Assembly: GCF_004761975.1 (NCBI RefSeq)
Contig: NZ_RQII01000016.1
Coordinates: 1 to 64,000 of the forward strand
Reading direction: 5' to 3'
DNA: 64,000 nt
Origin: Planococcus koreensis
Lineage (GTDB): Bacteria > Bacillota > Bacilli > Bacillales_A > Planococcaceae
The notes beneath the pieces were generated by a model, which ran no database searches, was not told the origin of the DNA, and saw nothing but the letters and a program-made list of their open reading frames with translations. Positions 18,209 to 27,360 of this stretch are shown piece by piece. Position 1 is the first letter of the stretch, and each line of letters opens with the position of its first letter. A program made the translations under genes and the position numbers.

Positions 18209-19148
18209 TGAGAATTCCTCCTAATGCAAATAGAATGAAAAACCAAATGGCCGCTGTTTGCATATGGCTGACGGCATCACGGATATGGGCAGCTTCCAGC
18301 CGGTAGACCGGGACCCCCATGCGAGCCCGTTCCGAAACGATGCCTTTATATGTATTGAAGCCGCCCAGCTCAATTCCCAATTGAATCGCTGTTGCTGCTT
18401 CCAGCCAGCCGCTGTTCGGGCTGGGATGCTTCTTGGCGTCTGTGTGCCATTCGGCAAACCGCTGGCGAAACGTCAGGCTTCTTTTATTCTCTGTCAGGAT
18501 CAGGATCAACGCTCCAGTAATCCTGCTCGGAATGAAGTTCAAAAGATCGTCCAGGCGCGCTGAAGCAAAACCGAATTTTTCAAACTCCTGGTTTTTATAG
18601 CCCACCATCGAATCACATGTATTGGCAGCTTTGTAAAACCACAACCCGGGAGCTCCAAGAAGGAACGCCCAAAACAACGGGGCCGTCACGCCATCGCTCG
18701 TATTTTCCGAAACCGTTTCGACCACTGCCCGCGTAATTTCACTTTCATCCAATGCGTCCGTATCCCGGCCGACAATCCAAGACAGCTTTTCTCTAGCAAG
18801 TGTCCAATTTTCTTCAATCAAAGGCTTGTAGACTTCTTCTGCAGCGTCCTTTAAACTTTTTTGCGCCAAACCTGAAGCGATCAAGACGCCTTCTACGAAA
18901 ATTCCCAGCACCCAATGACAGGCATAAGCGCTTTTCACAAGCAGAAACACGCTGCCGAATGTGATCGCCACAATAAATGCTGTCATCAGGAAACCGTTGC
19001 GGAACGCGTGAGGTTCCTGGTTCCAGCGTTTTGTTAATCGGCTTATCCCGTTCCCGATCCAGCGCACCGGATGCGGCCACGTTGGAGGATCGCCCACAAG
19101 CCGGTCAATCACCATTCCAAGCGCGATTGCGGAAAGATGGCCAATCAT
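18195..19148 (-). CDS. cbiB: Adenosylcobinamide-phosphate synthase CbiB
   Basis: A membrane enzyme that condenses adenosylcobyric acid with aminopropanol phosphate. 317 residues with four or more hydrophobic segments. Conserved family stretches are DRLVGDPPTWPHPVRWIG at the N-terminus, VGRDTDALDESEITRAVVETVSEN in the middle and DGVTAPLFWAFLLGAPGLW, AANTCDSMVGYKN. It overlaps the upstream btuD-cbiZ stop (ATGA) and the downstream cobD start by 14 bases, so the block is translationally coupled. Confidence 0.95.
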   Translation of the reverse strand: MIGHLSAIALGMVIDRLVGDPPTWPHPVRWIGNGISRLTKRWNQEPHAFRNGFLMTAFIVAITFGSVFLLVKSAYACHWVLGIFVEGVLIASGLAQKSLKDAAEEVYKPLIEENWTLAREKLSWIVGRDTDALDESEITRAVVETVSENTSDGVTAPLFWAFLLGAPGLWFYKAANTCDSMVGYKNQEFEKFGFASARLDDLLNFIPSRITGALILILTENKRSLTFRQRFAEWHTDAKKHPSPNSGWLEAATAIQLGIELGGFNTYKGIVSERARMGVPVYRLEAAHIRDAVSHMQTAAIWFFILFALGGILIEIA

Positions 19149-20605
19149 TGCATTTTCGCCTTTCTGTAAAGCGCGATCGCTTCAATCGTGCATTGGTAGA
19201 CGCCCGATCCGATCAACCCACCAAGCTCTGTAATCGGGCCAGCGTAAGGCAGGATCGCGCCTTGTTGAGTCGCTGCCACCAGACAGCTGTCTGTAGATGT
19301 TCCAGTCGCAATCGTTCCTGTCAGCGGATCTTTGACGCCTTCTTGATGCAGCGCTTTTGTTTTCGCTTCAGTAGCCGTAATCATCGCTTGGATGAATGCT
19401 TCATCCGACAAGGCGCCATTGACCAAAATCCAGGTGTTGATTGTTCCGACTCCGAGTGGCCTTTCGATCGCTTTTGATACATCCACTGCATTGCCGACGC
19501 CAGCTGTCACCGCAATGACGACAGAACCGAACGAAGAGGGAAATTCTTTGATGATGACATGCTCTGTCTTTATAGCGGTCATCATGCCCACAGTATCGGT
19601 CGGCTTAAAGCCCCGCTCTTCGATAAACCGGGTCATCTCGCTTAAGCTGTCATCGATGTTGTAATCCATATCCACATGGCGGTTGATAAAGGTACGGTAC
19701 CAGCCCGCTCCTGCGTTGATAACAGCGGAAGATACGGTTTTCAAGGGCACATCACTTTCGTACAGCACCATTTCCGCTGAAATTGAAAAGTCCTCCGCCC
19801 GGATCGCCGATGCCGACCGCGGCCGTTCAACTCCCGGAAGCAGCGTAATCTGGGGTTTCGGCAATTCGGGATGCGGATGGTTGCTGACACGAGCTTGGTA
19901 AACCCTTTCAATATCCTGTTCCCGCACCACTTCATGGGGTTCTCCGATGCGCATCACATGCCCCTTGTCGAGAAGCAATAATTGATCGCAATACATGGAA
20001 GCGAGATTGATGTCATGGAAAATAGAAATAATTGTTAAGTCTTTTTCGATTGCCTGCCGTTTGATGGTATCCAGCAATTCCCGCTGATGATTGATATCGA
20101 GATGGTTGGTCGGTTCATCCAATAACAGGATTTTCGCATTCTGTGCAAGTGCTTGGGCGACGAACACCCGCTGCTGCTCTCCGCCTGACAATTGGTCAAT
20201 TGGCGTATGTTCATACTGCTGAATATCCATCAAACGCAGCGCCTCGGCAACGGCCGCTTCGTCTTCATGAGACCACGAGGCAAACCAGCCGCTTTGGTGC
20301 GGGTACCTGCCGAGAGAGACGGTTTCCCGGACTGTATGGGCAAACGCGTGTGCATGCAGCTGCGGCAGAACAGCCATTTTCTTCGCCAATTCTTTCGCTC
20401 CGAATTCGCTGATAGCCCGCCCTTCAATCTCAACCATTCCACTTTTGGCTGGAAGAACGCCGCTGATCAATTTCATCATGGTGGATTTTCCGCTGCCGTT
20501 CGGACCCAAAATACCCAGCATTTTGCCTTTTGGCACTTCGAAAGAAACGCCTTTAACAATGGTCTTGTCTCCATAGCCGCCGGTAAGTTCCGTTATTTTC
20601 AGCAT
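19145..20605 (-). CDS. BtuD-CbiZ fusion: B12 ABC ATPase with adenosylcobinamide amidohydrolase
   Basis: 486 residues from MLKITELTGG; AAGGAG lies nine bases upstream. Residues 1-~255 are the ABC ATPase for corrinoid import: Walker A GPNGSGKST (34-42), QLSGGEQQR signature, LLLDEPTNHLD Walker B. Residues ~285-486 are a CbiZ amidohydrolase domain (TVGMMTAIKTEHV, VTAGVGNAVDVSKA, TGTSTDSCLVA). CbiZ cleaves the aminopropanol arm of AdoCbi to give cobyric acid. The fusion therefore couples import to remodelling of foreign corrinoids, feeding CbiB. Relatives with this fusion are known in Bacillales (YvrA-like). Confidence 0.93.
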   Translation of the reverse strand: MLKITELTGGYGDKTIVKGVSFEVPKGKMLGILGPNGSGKSTMMKLISGVLPAKSGMVEIEGRAISEFGAKELAKKMAVLPQLHAHAFAHTVRETVSLGRYPHQSGWFASWSHEDEAAVAEALRLMDIQQYEHTPIDQLSGGEQQRVFVAQALAQNAKILLLDEPTNHLDINHQRELLDTIKRQAIEKDLTIISIFHDINLASMYCDQLLLLDKGHVMRIGEPHEVVREQDIERVYQARVSNHPHPELPKPQITLLPGVERPRSASAIRAEDFSISAEMVLYESDVPLKTVSSAVINAGAGWYRTFINRHVDMDYNIDDSLSEMTRFIEERGFKPTDTVGMMTAIKTEHVIIKEFPSSFGSVVIAVTAGVGNAVDVSKAIERPLGVGTINTWILVNGALSDEAFIQAMITATEAKTKALHQEGVKDPLTGTIATGTSTDSCLVAATQQGAILPYAGPITELGGLIGSGVYQCTIEAIALYRKAKMQ

Positions 20606-20606
20606 G

Positions 20607-21599
20607 TTAAGCCACTCCTTTGCGCTGCCGGAAAAAGATGAAAGCAAAGACCGGTGCGCCGATAAATGCAGTAATTACGCCAATTGGCAATTCTGTTGGG
20701 GAAATGATTGTCCGCGATACAAGATCACAGACGATGAGCAACGCTGCTCCATTGATAAAAGACAGCGGCAGCACATGGCGGTGGTCCGAGCCCCATACGA
20801 GGCGCACCATATGCGGTACGACGAGGCCGACAAAACCGATGGTGCCGGAGACAGCGACAGCTGCTCCTGTCAGCACCGAACCGCTGACCAAAATCATCAT
20901 CTTGCGCTTTTTCACATCGACGCCGAGATGCTGCGCCCGTTCTTCGCCGAACAGCATGGCATTCAACTCCCTGCGGTTGAGCCACAGGATAAACGAACCG
21001 ATCAAGATGAATGGCAACGCCATTTGGACAAACGGCCAGCCGCGCATCGAAACGCTGCCGAGGAGCCATCCGATGATCTGGCGCAGCTCTTCACCGGTCA
21101 AAGCGATCATCAGCGAGATGAGCGAACCGAGAAATGAACTGAAAATGATGCCGGTCAAAATAACAGTTTCCATTTTCATTGCTTTGTCCACCAGCTTCGC
21201 AAACGCCATCACGGCGAGCATCGTTACGAGCGCTCCTAACATGCTCATCACAGGCAATGTATAAATGCCGAGAAAAGGGATGGAAATGCCGAAAAAGAGT
21301 GTCATCACGGCGCCGACTGAGGCACCGGAAGACACTCCTAACGTGTAGGGATCAGCCAATGGATTTTTGAGAAGCCCTTGGAATGCTGCACCCGCAATGG
21401 CCAGCGCGGCGCCGACAAGACCTGCCAGCACTACACGGGGCATGCGGATATTCCATAAGATATTAGCTGCTCCTTCATCCGATGCCGGATTCCAAATGAC
21501 AACCGGCGATATCGACACCGTCCCGACCGTTACGCCCAGCACCACGGCGCCTCCCAAAAGAAAAAGAGAGACGAAATAGGCAATTACTTTTTTACTCAC
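20607..21599 (-). CDS. btuC: Corrinoid ABC transporter permease BtuC
   Basis: 330-residue FecCD-family permease with about ten transmembrane helices. Family motifs are NIRMPRVVLAGLVGAALAIAG, NPLADPYTLGVSSGASVGAV and the C-terminal GFVGLVVPHMVRLVWG. A GTG start at 21599 is preceded by GAGG and overlaps the btuF stop. The stop codon is one base before the BtuD-CbiZ ATG. The corrinoid specificity comes from the riboswitch and neighbours. Confidence 0.93.
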   Translation of the reverse strand: MSKKVIAYFVSLFLLGGAVVLGVTVGTVSISPVVIWNPASDEGAANILWNIRMPRVVLAGLVGAALAIAGAAFQGLLKNPLADPYTLGVSSGASVGAVMTLFFGISIPFLGIYTLPVMSMLGALVTMLAVMAFAKLVDKAMKMETVILTGIIFSSFLGSLISLMIALTGEELRQIIGWLLGSVSMRGWPFVQMALPFILIGSFILWLNRRELNAMLFGEERAQHLGVDVKKRKMMILVSGSVLTGAAVAVSGTIGFVGLVVPHMVRLVWGSDHRHVLPLSFINGAALLIVCDLVSRTIISPTELPIGVITAFIGAPVFAFIFFRQRKGVA

Positions 21600-22560
21600 T
21601 GAAAACCTCTGGATAAACCGTTTTTGCCAATTCCATCAAACCTGCCGTCAATCGCGGGCCTGAACGGGTTACTTGGTCTGAATCCACGTTATACACTTCT
21701 TCTTCTTTCACTGCGGCCACTTCGGCAAAGCCGCTGCGTGCTTTAATTTTTTCTACAGCATCGGGCACATAGGCACCTTCTGTTGAGATGATCACTTCAG
21801 GATTCGCATCGACAATCGCTTCTGGATCCATGCTGACCCATCCTTCCTGATCGGCAGCGATGTTTTCAGCATTGATGATATCCAGCATTTCGTCGATGAA
21901 CGTCCCGCTGCCCGTTGTGTAGATATCCGGTGTGCTTCCGACTTCGACAAATACGGATTTCGGTTCTTCAACCGCGCTTGCTTGTTCTTTTACTTCCGCT
22001 ACTTCTGCTTCCATGTCAGACACCAATGTTTCCGCTTCTTCTGTTGCGCCAGTCGCTTGGCCGATGATCGAGATCGTTTCATACACTTCATCAAAACTGG
22101 TCGCTTCTTGCACCACATAAACCGGAATACCCGCGTCGCGGACTTGCTGAAGCCCCGCTTCTCCTACAGCAACTCCGGACTCATGCGCCAATACCACGTC
22201 CGGATTCAAGCTGATGATTTTTTCAACATTGAATTCCTGCCCGCCGATTTTCTCAACTTCTGCAGTTTCTTTCGGATAATTATCAAAATCAGACACGCCG
22301 ACCATTTTGTCGCCAAGCCCAAGTTCATAAGCAATTTCTGTATTTGAAGGAATCATCGAGACAATCGCCTTCGGCTCTTCTTCAATTATCACTTCTTCGC
22401 CAACTGCATCCGTCAATGTCACCGGGAATTCAGCTTCTCCCGCTGCCGGTGTTTCTGCCGGTGCAGTTTCTTCCTGTGCCGGTGCCGCTTCTTCTCCGCA
22501 CCCTGCCAATAATAATGCCGCCAAACCTGTACTTAATCCAACTTGCCAAATCTTCTTCAT
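21592..22560 (-). CDS. btuF: Corrinoid-binding lipoprotein BtuF
   Basis: Captures cobalamin/cobinamide outside the membrane. 322 residues with a lipoprotein signal peptide ending in LLLAGC (Cys21 lipidated), then a Glu/Ala/Pro-rich linker. A periplasmic-binding-protein fold of the BtuF/FepB class follows (VSMIPSNTEIAYELGLGDKMVGVS, VLAHESG). First gene of the operon, with a GGAGGATTT ribosome site and the long riboswitch leader upstream. Confidence 0.93.
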   Translation of the reverse strand: MKKIWQVGLSTGLAALLLAGCGEEAAPAQEETAPAETPAAGEAEFPVTLTDAVGEEVIIEEEPKAIVSMIPSNTEIAYELGLGDKMVGVSDFDNYPKETAEVEKIGGQEFNVEKIISLNPDVVLAHESGVAVGEAGLQQVRDAGIPVYVVQEATSFDEVYETISIIGQATGATEEAETLVSDMEAEVAEVKEQASAVEEPKSVFVEVGSTPDIYTTGSGTFIDEMLDIINAENIAADQEGWVSMDPEAIVDANPEVIISTEGAYVPDAVEKIKARSGFAEVAAVKEEEVYNVDSDQVTRSGPRLTAGLMELAKTVYPEVFSE

Positions 22561-22583
22561 CTGTGAAATCCTCCGTTTCTATT

Positions 22584-22703
22584 CTGAAAAGCGCAAGCGC
22601 CTGTCCAGTCCAGACAGGCTTAAGGCGAATCGCCGAAGCGGCGTATTTCACCGCACAGGCGAGGCGGCTTAAGACCCCGAGGGACTAGGCGCTGCGTTTT
22701 TCA
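22584..22703. repeat. Terminal-inverted-repeat element in the btuF leader
   Basis: A ~120-bp GC-rich element. Its left end TGAAAAGCGCAAGCGCCT is complementary to its right end AGGCGCTGCGTTTTTCA, and internal arms (CCTGTCC...GGACAGG-like, GGCGAATCGCC) add further hairpins. It resembles the GAAAAGCGCAAGCGCC-type intergenic repeats common in Bacillaceae. It lies between the riboswitch terminator and the btuF ribosome site, so every read-through transcript carries it. Confidence 0.75.
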
Positions 22704-22705
22704 AC

Positions 22706-22740
22706 AAAAAAATAAATCCCCCGCAAATTCTGCGAGGGAT
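22706..22740 (-). terminator. Riboswitch-controlled intrinsic terminator
   Basis: A ten-base stem (22716-22725 with 22731-22740, one mismatch) with a five-base loop is followed on the minus strand by TTTATTTTTTT. It is located about 60 bases after the cobalamin aptamer, and is the expected off-state structure when AdoCbl is bound. Confidence 0.88.
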
Positions 22741-22801
22741 TGAAAGGACGACATAAAAAAGCATGTACATCCAGCCGGTCCTCGCAGGCTATGTGGGCGT
22801 T

Positions 22802-22972
22802 GTCATAAAGGCAGGTCTCCTGGCTTGTGATCATCGCTTGCTGCGCCTTCCCAAAGTTTTGCTTCAGTGGCATTGTTGCAGCTTGCTCTCACTTACAGTG
22901 GCGGGACCGCGCCGGAATCGAACCGGCTTCCCTTTTAACTCATGTTCTTAGACATAAGCACCTTTATGAATG
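22802..22972 (-). promoter_or_regulatory. Cobalamin riboswitch
   Basis: On the minus strand the leader contains the ordered aptamer signatures. AAAGGTGC comes first, then AAAAGGGAA and GCCGGTTCGATTCCGGC. The core GCGGTCCCGCCACTGTAA follows, and then GCCAGGAGACCTGCC (22810-22824), the B12 box. It senses adenosylcobalamin and, with the terminator just downstream, switches off the uptake and salvage operon when cofactor is abundant. Confidence 0.96.
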
Positions 22973-22996
22973 AATATTCGATTGCCTTACACCAAT

Positions 22997-23024
22997 AGTA
23001 TACACGAAAAACTTTTCGTGTCGC
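22997..23024 (-). promoter_or_regulatory. Promoter of the cobalamin operon
   Basis: Minus-strand TATACT (22997-23002) with GCGACA as a weak -35 (23019-23024), 16 bp apart, lies just upstream of the riboswitch. The -35 touches the argS stop region, which also contains a small hairpin (ACACGAAAA/TTTCGTGT, 23002-23021). Confidence 0.5.
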
Positions 23025-24686
23025 TTACATTTTTTCCGGAGCGGAGACGCCGACAAGCTTCAAAGCATTGGCAATTGTCGTTTTCACTGCCGTAATGAGC
23101 GCCAATCGTGCACGCGTCATGTCTTCGTCTGAAGTGTCGAGGACTTTATTGGCATTATAGAAGCTGTGGAAGTTTGCCGCCAGCTCATGGATATACGTTG
23201 TGACGCGGTGCGGAGCACGCTGTTTCGCAGCATCTGCTACGACTTGCGGGAAATCACCGATTTTCTTCAGAACATCGATTTCTTTTTCCGAAGCCAAGAG
23301 GCTCAAATTGTCAGTTGATGCGATAAAGCCTTGTTCTTCCGCTTGGCGCAGGATTGAATTGATGCGCGCGTGCGCATATTGCGAGTAATAGACTGGGTTC
23401 TCGTTGGATTGCGAAACAGCCAAATCCAAGTCGAAGTCCATATGCGAATCGCCTGAGCGCATCGCGAAGAAATAACGGACCGCATCCAAGCCGACCAATT
23501 CCACCAATTCACGCATCGTCACCGCTTTGCCGGTACGTTTGCTCATCTTCATCTTTTCGCCGTCTTTGTACAATTGCACCATCTGGATGATGCTCACTTC
23601 AAGCGTGTCGCGGTCGTAGCCCAATGCTTCAATCGCCGCTTTCATGCGTGGGATATAGCCATGATGGTCCGCTCCCCAAATGTTGATCAGCTTATCGAAG
23701 CCGCGCGACAATTTGTCTTCATGGTAAGCGATATCCGGCAATAGATAAGTGAATGAGCCGTCGTTTTTGATCAATACACGGTCTTTGTCATCGCCGAATG
23801 TAGTCGAACGGAACCAAGTTGCCCCGCCTTCTTCAAAAATGTGGCCATTGGCGCGCAGCTTGTCCAATGCGATTTCGATTTCGCCTTTTTCATACAAAGA
23901 CGTTTCCGAGAACCAGACGTCGAATTCGACGCGGAAATCAGCCAAATCTTTCTGCAATTTCGCAAGTTCCACTTTTAAGCCATGCTTGCGGAACGCTTCG
24001 AAACGGTCTTCTTTCGACAAGGACACGAATTTATCGCCATGTTCTTTGACCAGCTCTTCTGCGATGTCTTTGATATCCTGCCCGCGGTAGCCGTCTTCCG
24101 GCATGTTCAGCTCTTGTCCAAGTGCTTCAAAATAACGCGCTTCGATCGACCATGCCAAATTGTTGATTTGGTTGCCTGCATCGTTTATGTAGTATTCGCG
24201 TGACACGTCATAGCCGGCCATATCCAAAACGTTGCATAACGAATCGCCGACTGAAGAACCGCGGGCGTGCCCCAAATGGAGGTCGCCTGTCGGATTTGCC
24301 GAAACGAATTCCACTTGAATGCGTTCGCCGCCGCCTGATGTGCTGCGACCGTAATCTGCTTTCTGCTCAAGGACCAATTTCACAACGTCCTGCAAATAAT
24401 CTTTTTTGATCGTGATGTTGATGAATCCTGGGCCGGCGATTTCGATTTTCTCGATGTTCGCCGCTTCTTTGTCGATATTTTCAACGATTGCTTCCGCAAT
24501 GACACGCGGCGCTTTTTTAGCTACGCGCGCCAACTGCATCGCGATATTCGTCGCATAGTCGCCGTTCGCTTTGTCTTTCGGTGATTCCAGGAAAACATCC
24601 ACCGGTTCTGCCGTCAATTCGGCTTTTTGAACTGCCTCGCTGATTGCTTGTTTGATTGCGTGCTGCACTTTTTCTACTGCATTCAT
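23025..24686 (-). CDS. argS: Arginyl-tRNA synthetase
   Basis: Charges tRNA-Arg. 553 residues, class I. The HIGH motif appears as HLGHARG after [10 protein letters not shown]. The KMSKS-like loop is [10 protein letters not shown], and the C-terminal DALR anticodon-binding domain is present. It overlaps ywiB by four bases, the same pair as in B. subtilis. Confidence 0.97.
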   Translation of the reverse strand: MNAVEKVQHAIKQAISEAVQKAELTAEPVDVFLESPKDKANGDYATNIAMQLARVAKKAPRVIAEAIVENIDKEAANIEKIEIAGPGFINITIKKDYLQDVVKLVLEQKADYGRSTSGGGERIQVEFVSANPTGDLHLGHARGSSVGDSLCNVLDMAGYDVSREYYINDAGNQINNLAWSIEARYFEALGQELNMPEDGYRGQDIKDIAEELVKEHGDKFVSLSKEDRFEAFRKHGLKVELAKLQKDLADFRVEFDVWFSETSLYEKGEIEIALDKLRANGHIFEEGGATWFRSTTFGDDKDRVLIKNDGSFTYLLPDIAYHEDKLSRGFDKLINIWGADHHGYIPRMKAAIEALGYDRDTLEVSIIQMVQLYKDGEKMKMSKRTGKAVTMRELVELVGLDAVRYFFAMRSGDSHMDFDLDLAVSQSNENPVYYSQYAHARINSILRQAEEQGFIASTDNLSLLASEKEIDVLKKIGDFPQVVADAAKQRAPHRVTTYIHELAANFHSFYNANKVLDTSDEDMTRARLALITAVKTTIANALKLVGVSAPEKM

Positions 24687-25093
24687 TGTTTGCCCTCCGT
24701 AAATTGAATTTCCATTTCGTATTCGCCAACGTGACTCGAGCCCATCGCCAAATCGTAGCGGACTTTAAAATGTGCGTCGCTGGCTGAGAGTTCATGCGCT
24801 TTCGTCGTCAGCATGAACGAGCCGTGTTCGTTCGTTAAATTGCCAGTCTGTTCTGTATGCAATAAAAACGGCAGCCGCATCTGCAGGCCTCCGCTTCTCA
24901 TAATCACGGCATCCTGTTCCCCGATCTTCACTGTGGTCTTGATGTCCAGTTCATCCTGCCGCTCCTCATACTGCAAGTAACGCCGGTCATTTTTCACCGT
25001 CATCGTTCCTTCAGACCACATTTCAATCGTCTGTTCTTCCACGTCCGGCTGGCGGATTATGGTCGTCAGTTTGATTTTTACCAATTTTCTCAT
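24683..25093 (-). CDS. ywiB: DUF1934 beta-barrel protein YwiB
   Basis: 136 residues, conserved upstream of argS in Bacillales. A calycin-like small beta-barrel fold is reported for the family; the function is unknown. The sequence is beta-rich ([31 protein letters not shown]) with no signal peptide or membrane segment. It is translationally coupled to argS by an ATGA overlap. Confidence 0.9.
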   Translation of the reverse strand: MRKLVKIKLTTIIRQPDVEEQTIEMWSEGTMTVKNDRRYLQYEERQDELDIKTTVKIGEQDAVIMRSGGLQMRLPFLLHTEQTGNLTNEHGSFMLTTKAHELSASDAHFKVRYDLAMGSSHVGEYEMEIQFTEGKQ

Positions 25094-25206
25094 GCCGCCC
25101 CGCCTCCTTTAAGTAATAGCCTTTCCATTATAGCTCGATTCCGCGCTTGTTTTCAATTAAGGCTTTGGCGGAATATGCACAAAACACCCAAAAACGGGCA
25201 GAAATA

Positions 25207-25232
25207 CAAAAAACCACTCCGAAGAGTGGTTT
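25207..25232 (-). terminator. hmoB terminator
   Basis: AACCACTC, CGAA loop and GAGTGGTT are followed on the minus strand by TTTTTTG. It is located 36 bases beyond the hmoB stop. Confidence 0.85.
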
Positions 25233-25267
25233 CACATCCATCCAATAAAACCTGCTTTTGCATGGAA

Positions 25268-25765
25268 TTATCTCTTGTACGTTTTCACAAAAGAAGGGCG
25301 CGCAAAGATGTTCGGCCTCTTGTCGATGCCGTCTGCCGTTCCACGTTTCGCATGCGCCTGGCCATAAGATTCCGACGCTTGCCAGTCTTTAAACGATTGT
25401 TCGTCTTTCCACATCGTCAGGATGATGTATGTATCTGAGTTCAGCGGCCGCAATACGCGGATAGCTGCAAAACCAGGCTCCCCTTCCACCTTGCCTGCCC
25501 GGTTCTGGAAACGCGATTCGAAAATCTCGCGGCCTTCATCCGTTACTGGAATATTATTGAACACAGCAAAATAGCCGTCGTTGATGTCGCCGACTGCATT
25601 CAATACTTCAAACGCTTCAAAACCTTGTGGCGGCGTCTCTCCTTTGCTTTCAAAAAGCACCGTCGATTCGCCATTGTCTGCCAGGCAAATCAGCTGTGCA
25701 TTCGGAGCGGCATCTAGCATTGCTGCCTCTTGGTCGCTGTTTCCCGTCCATTTATACAATTCCAT
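25268..25765 (-). CDS. hmoB: Heme-degrading monooxygenase HmoB-like (YhgC)
   Basis: 165 residues from MELYKWTG at 25765, chosen for the AGAGGTG site; the longer frame lacks one. The C-terminal half is an ABM/dimeric alpha-beta barrel (FESRFQNRAGKVEGEPGFAAIRVLRP, ILTMWKDEQSFKDWQASESY), the fold of IsdG-type heme oxygenases. The N-terminal half is the extra domain found in HmoB. It would release iron from heme in the cytosol. Alone between a terminator and the antiporter gene. Confidence 0.85.
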   Translation of the reverse strand: MELYKWTGNSDQEAAMLDAAPNAQLICLADNGESTVLFESKGETPPQGFEAFEVLNAVGDINDGYFAVFNNIPVTDEGREIFESRFQNRAGKVEGEPGFAAIRVLRPLNSDTYIILTMWKDEQSFKDWQASESYGQAHAKRGTADGIDKRPNIFARPSFVKTYKR

Positions 25766-25852
25766 TGCCAGCACCTCTTTCAATTCTTCATTCCCTTCTA
25801 TTTTATCTCGTCTGCCCAAAAGAATCTATCGACAGCACCACTGGCAATTCCT

Positions 25853-27096
25853 TTACAAACCCGACTTTCGCCCTTTTTCACTAAATCCGAGTATTCGGAT
25901 GAGCGGCTTGATCGTCAAGCCCTGGACGAGCAACGAAAACAGAACCACGGCGAATGTCAGGAGCAGTACCGTCTCCCTTCCATCAAAGCTCGATTGAAGG
26001 CTGAGACTGCCAAGGCGATGGAAAGACTCCCTTTCACCCCGCCCCAATTCAGCAAGATCCGCTCCTTCCTATTGAGGCTTTTTGCTGGCATGGTGCTAAG
26101 GTACAGTGCAATGACCCGTGCTCCGATGACGATGAGAATCGCATAGAAAATGATTTCCCAATGCCCTCTAAAATCGATATTGCGGATTTCAAGGCCGACA
26201 ATCAAGAAAATGAGCGAGTTCGCAATCAAAGCGATGACATCCCAAAAGGAATTGATATTCCGTTCAGTTATTTCTGTCATCCCGATTCGGGCGCCATACT
26301 CACCGAAAACAAAACCGCCTGACAAAACGGCGATGACTCCAGAAACATGGAAATGTTCAGCAATGAAATAACTGCCGAAGAACAATAATGCAGATACGAC
26401 GATTTCAAACGGATAATCATCATAGAACCGGATAATTTGCGAAAAGATAAAACCAAGTATGAGGCCCACGATGACGCCGCCTACGGCAAAGCGCAGAAAC
26501 AGCCAGACTCCGCTTCCGACGCCCGCCCAGCCCATTTCGATATACGTCAATAAATACAGGGAAGATATCTGAAAGAGCACAATCGCAATGCCGTCATTGA
26601 ACAGCGATTCCCCTTCCATGATGGTGGACAGCTTCTTGGATACACCAGCAGATTTAAAAATGGACAATACACTGATCGGATCGGTTGCGCTCATCAAGGC
26701 AGCAAATGTAAAAGCCACGGCAATCGGCAGCCCCAGCAAAAAAAGTCCGGCAAAGCCGATGATGATAAAGGAAAGTAAAGTGCCGCCCAGCGCCATCCCG
26801 ATCACCGTATTTTTCTCCTTGTATAAATCGTGGACCGGCAGTTTCAAAGTCGCATCGCCCAGGAGGATGGGCAGGAACAGCGAGATGATGATGACTTGGA
26901 AGACATTTGATTGCGTAATGAATGCTTCTGCCTGGTCGATCATAGGGATCGGCAAATTCACGATCCCTAAAAAGAGGCCGACCAGTACGAGCGCAATTGC
27001 ATCCGGCTGCTTGATTTTCCTGGCAACTCCAACTACGGAAATCGCAATGGCCAGCAGTATCAGAATCTGGATAAACACTTCATTGAAATCATGCAT
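25853..27096 (-). pseudogene. CPA1-family Na+/H+ antiporter (NhaP type), frameshifted near the C-terminus
   Basis: A membrane antiporter of about 415 residues if repaired. Start MHDFNEVFIQ at 27096 (GGGAG upstream). About eleven hydrophobic helices, with the ion-site stretch AALMSATDPISVLSIFKS and the GGVKGSLSIALAVS segment. The frame then runs out of phase near 25995-26010 and stops at 25957, while the expected last helix and tail (GRETVLLLTFAVVLFSLLVQGLTIKPLI...) continue one base back to 25853. One missing base explains it. If real, the protein loses its last transmembrane segment. Confidence 0.85.
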
Positions 27097-27319
27097 GCTC
27101 CCGCGCTCCCATCTGCCTTTTATCCCTTCCATTTCTCAAAAACTGAGCTTGTAAACATTTTAGCTAAATCAACTTGTTTACTTGTTGCCAAGCTGCTCAG
27201 CGTACCGAATGAAGTTTGCTTTCCTATTGTTTTTCCAACGCAGTCAATGCCCAAAAAATTTCCCATTTTCATCTCTAAGATCACTTCCAAGCAGGCTAGC
27301 TTTTACCGATGAAAATTTC

Positions 27320-27358
27320 AAAAAGGCCGCCTGGAAATTTCCAGGCCGGCCTTTTTTC
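27320..27358 (-). terminator. speB terminator
   Basis: AAAGGCCGGCCTGG and its near-complement CCAGGCGGCCTTT on the minus strand, with T-runs on both sides. It ends immediately after speB and may also stop plus-strand transcripts. Confidence 0.85.
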
Positions 27359-27360
27359 GA

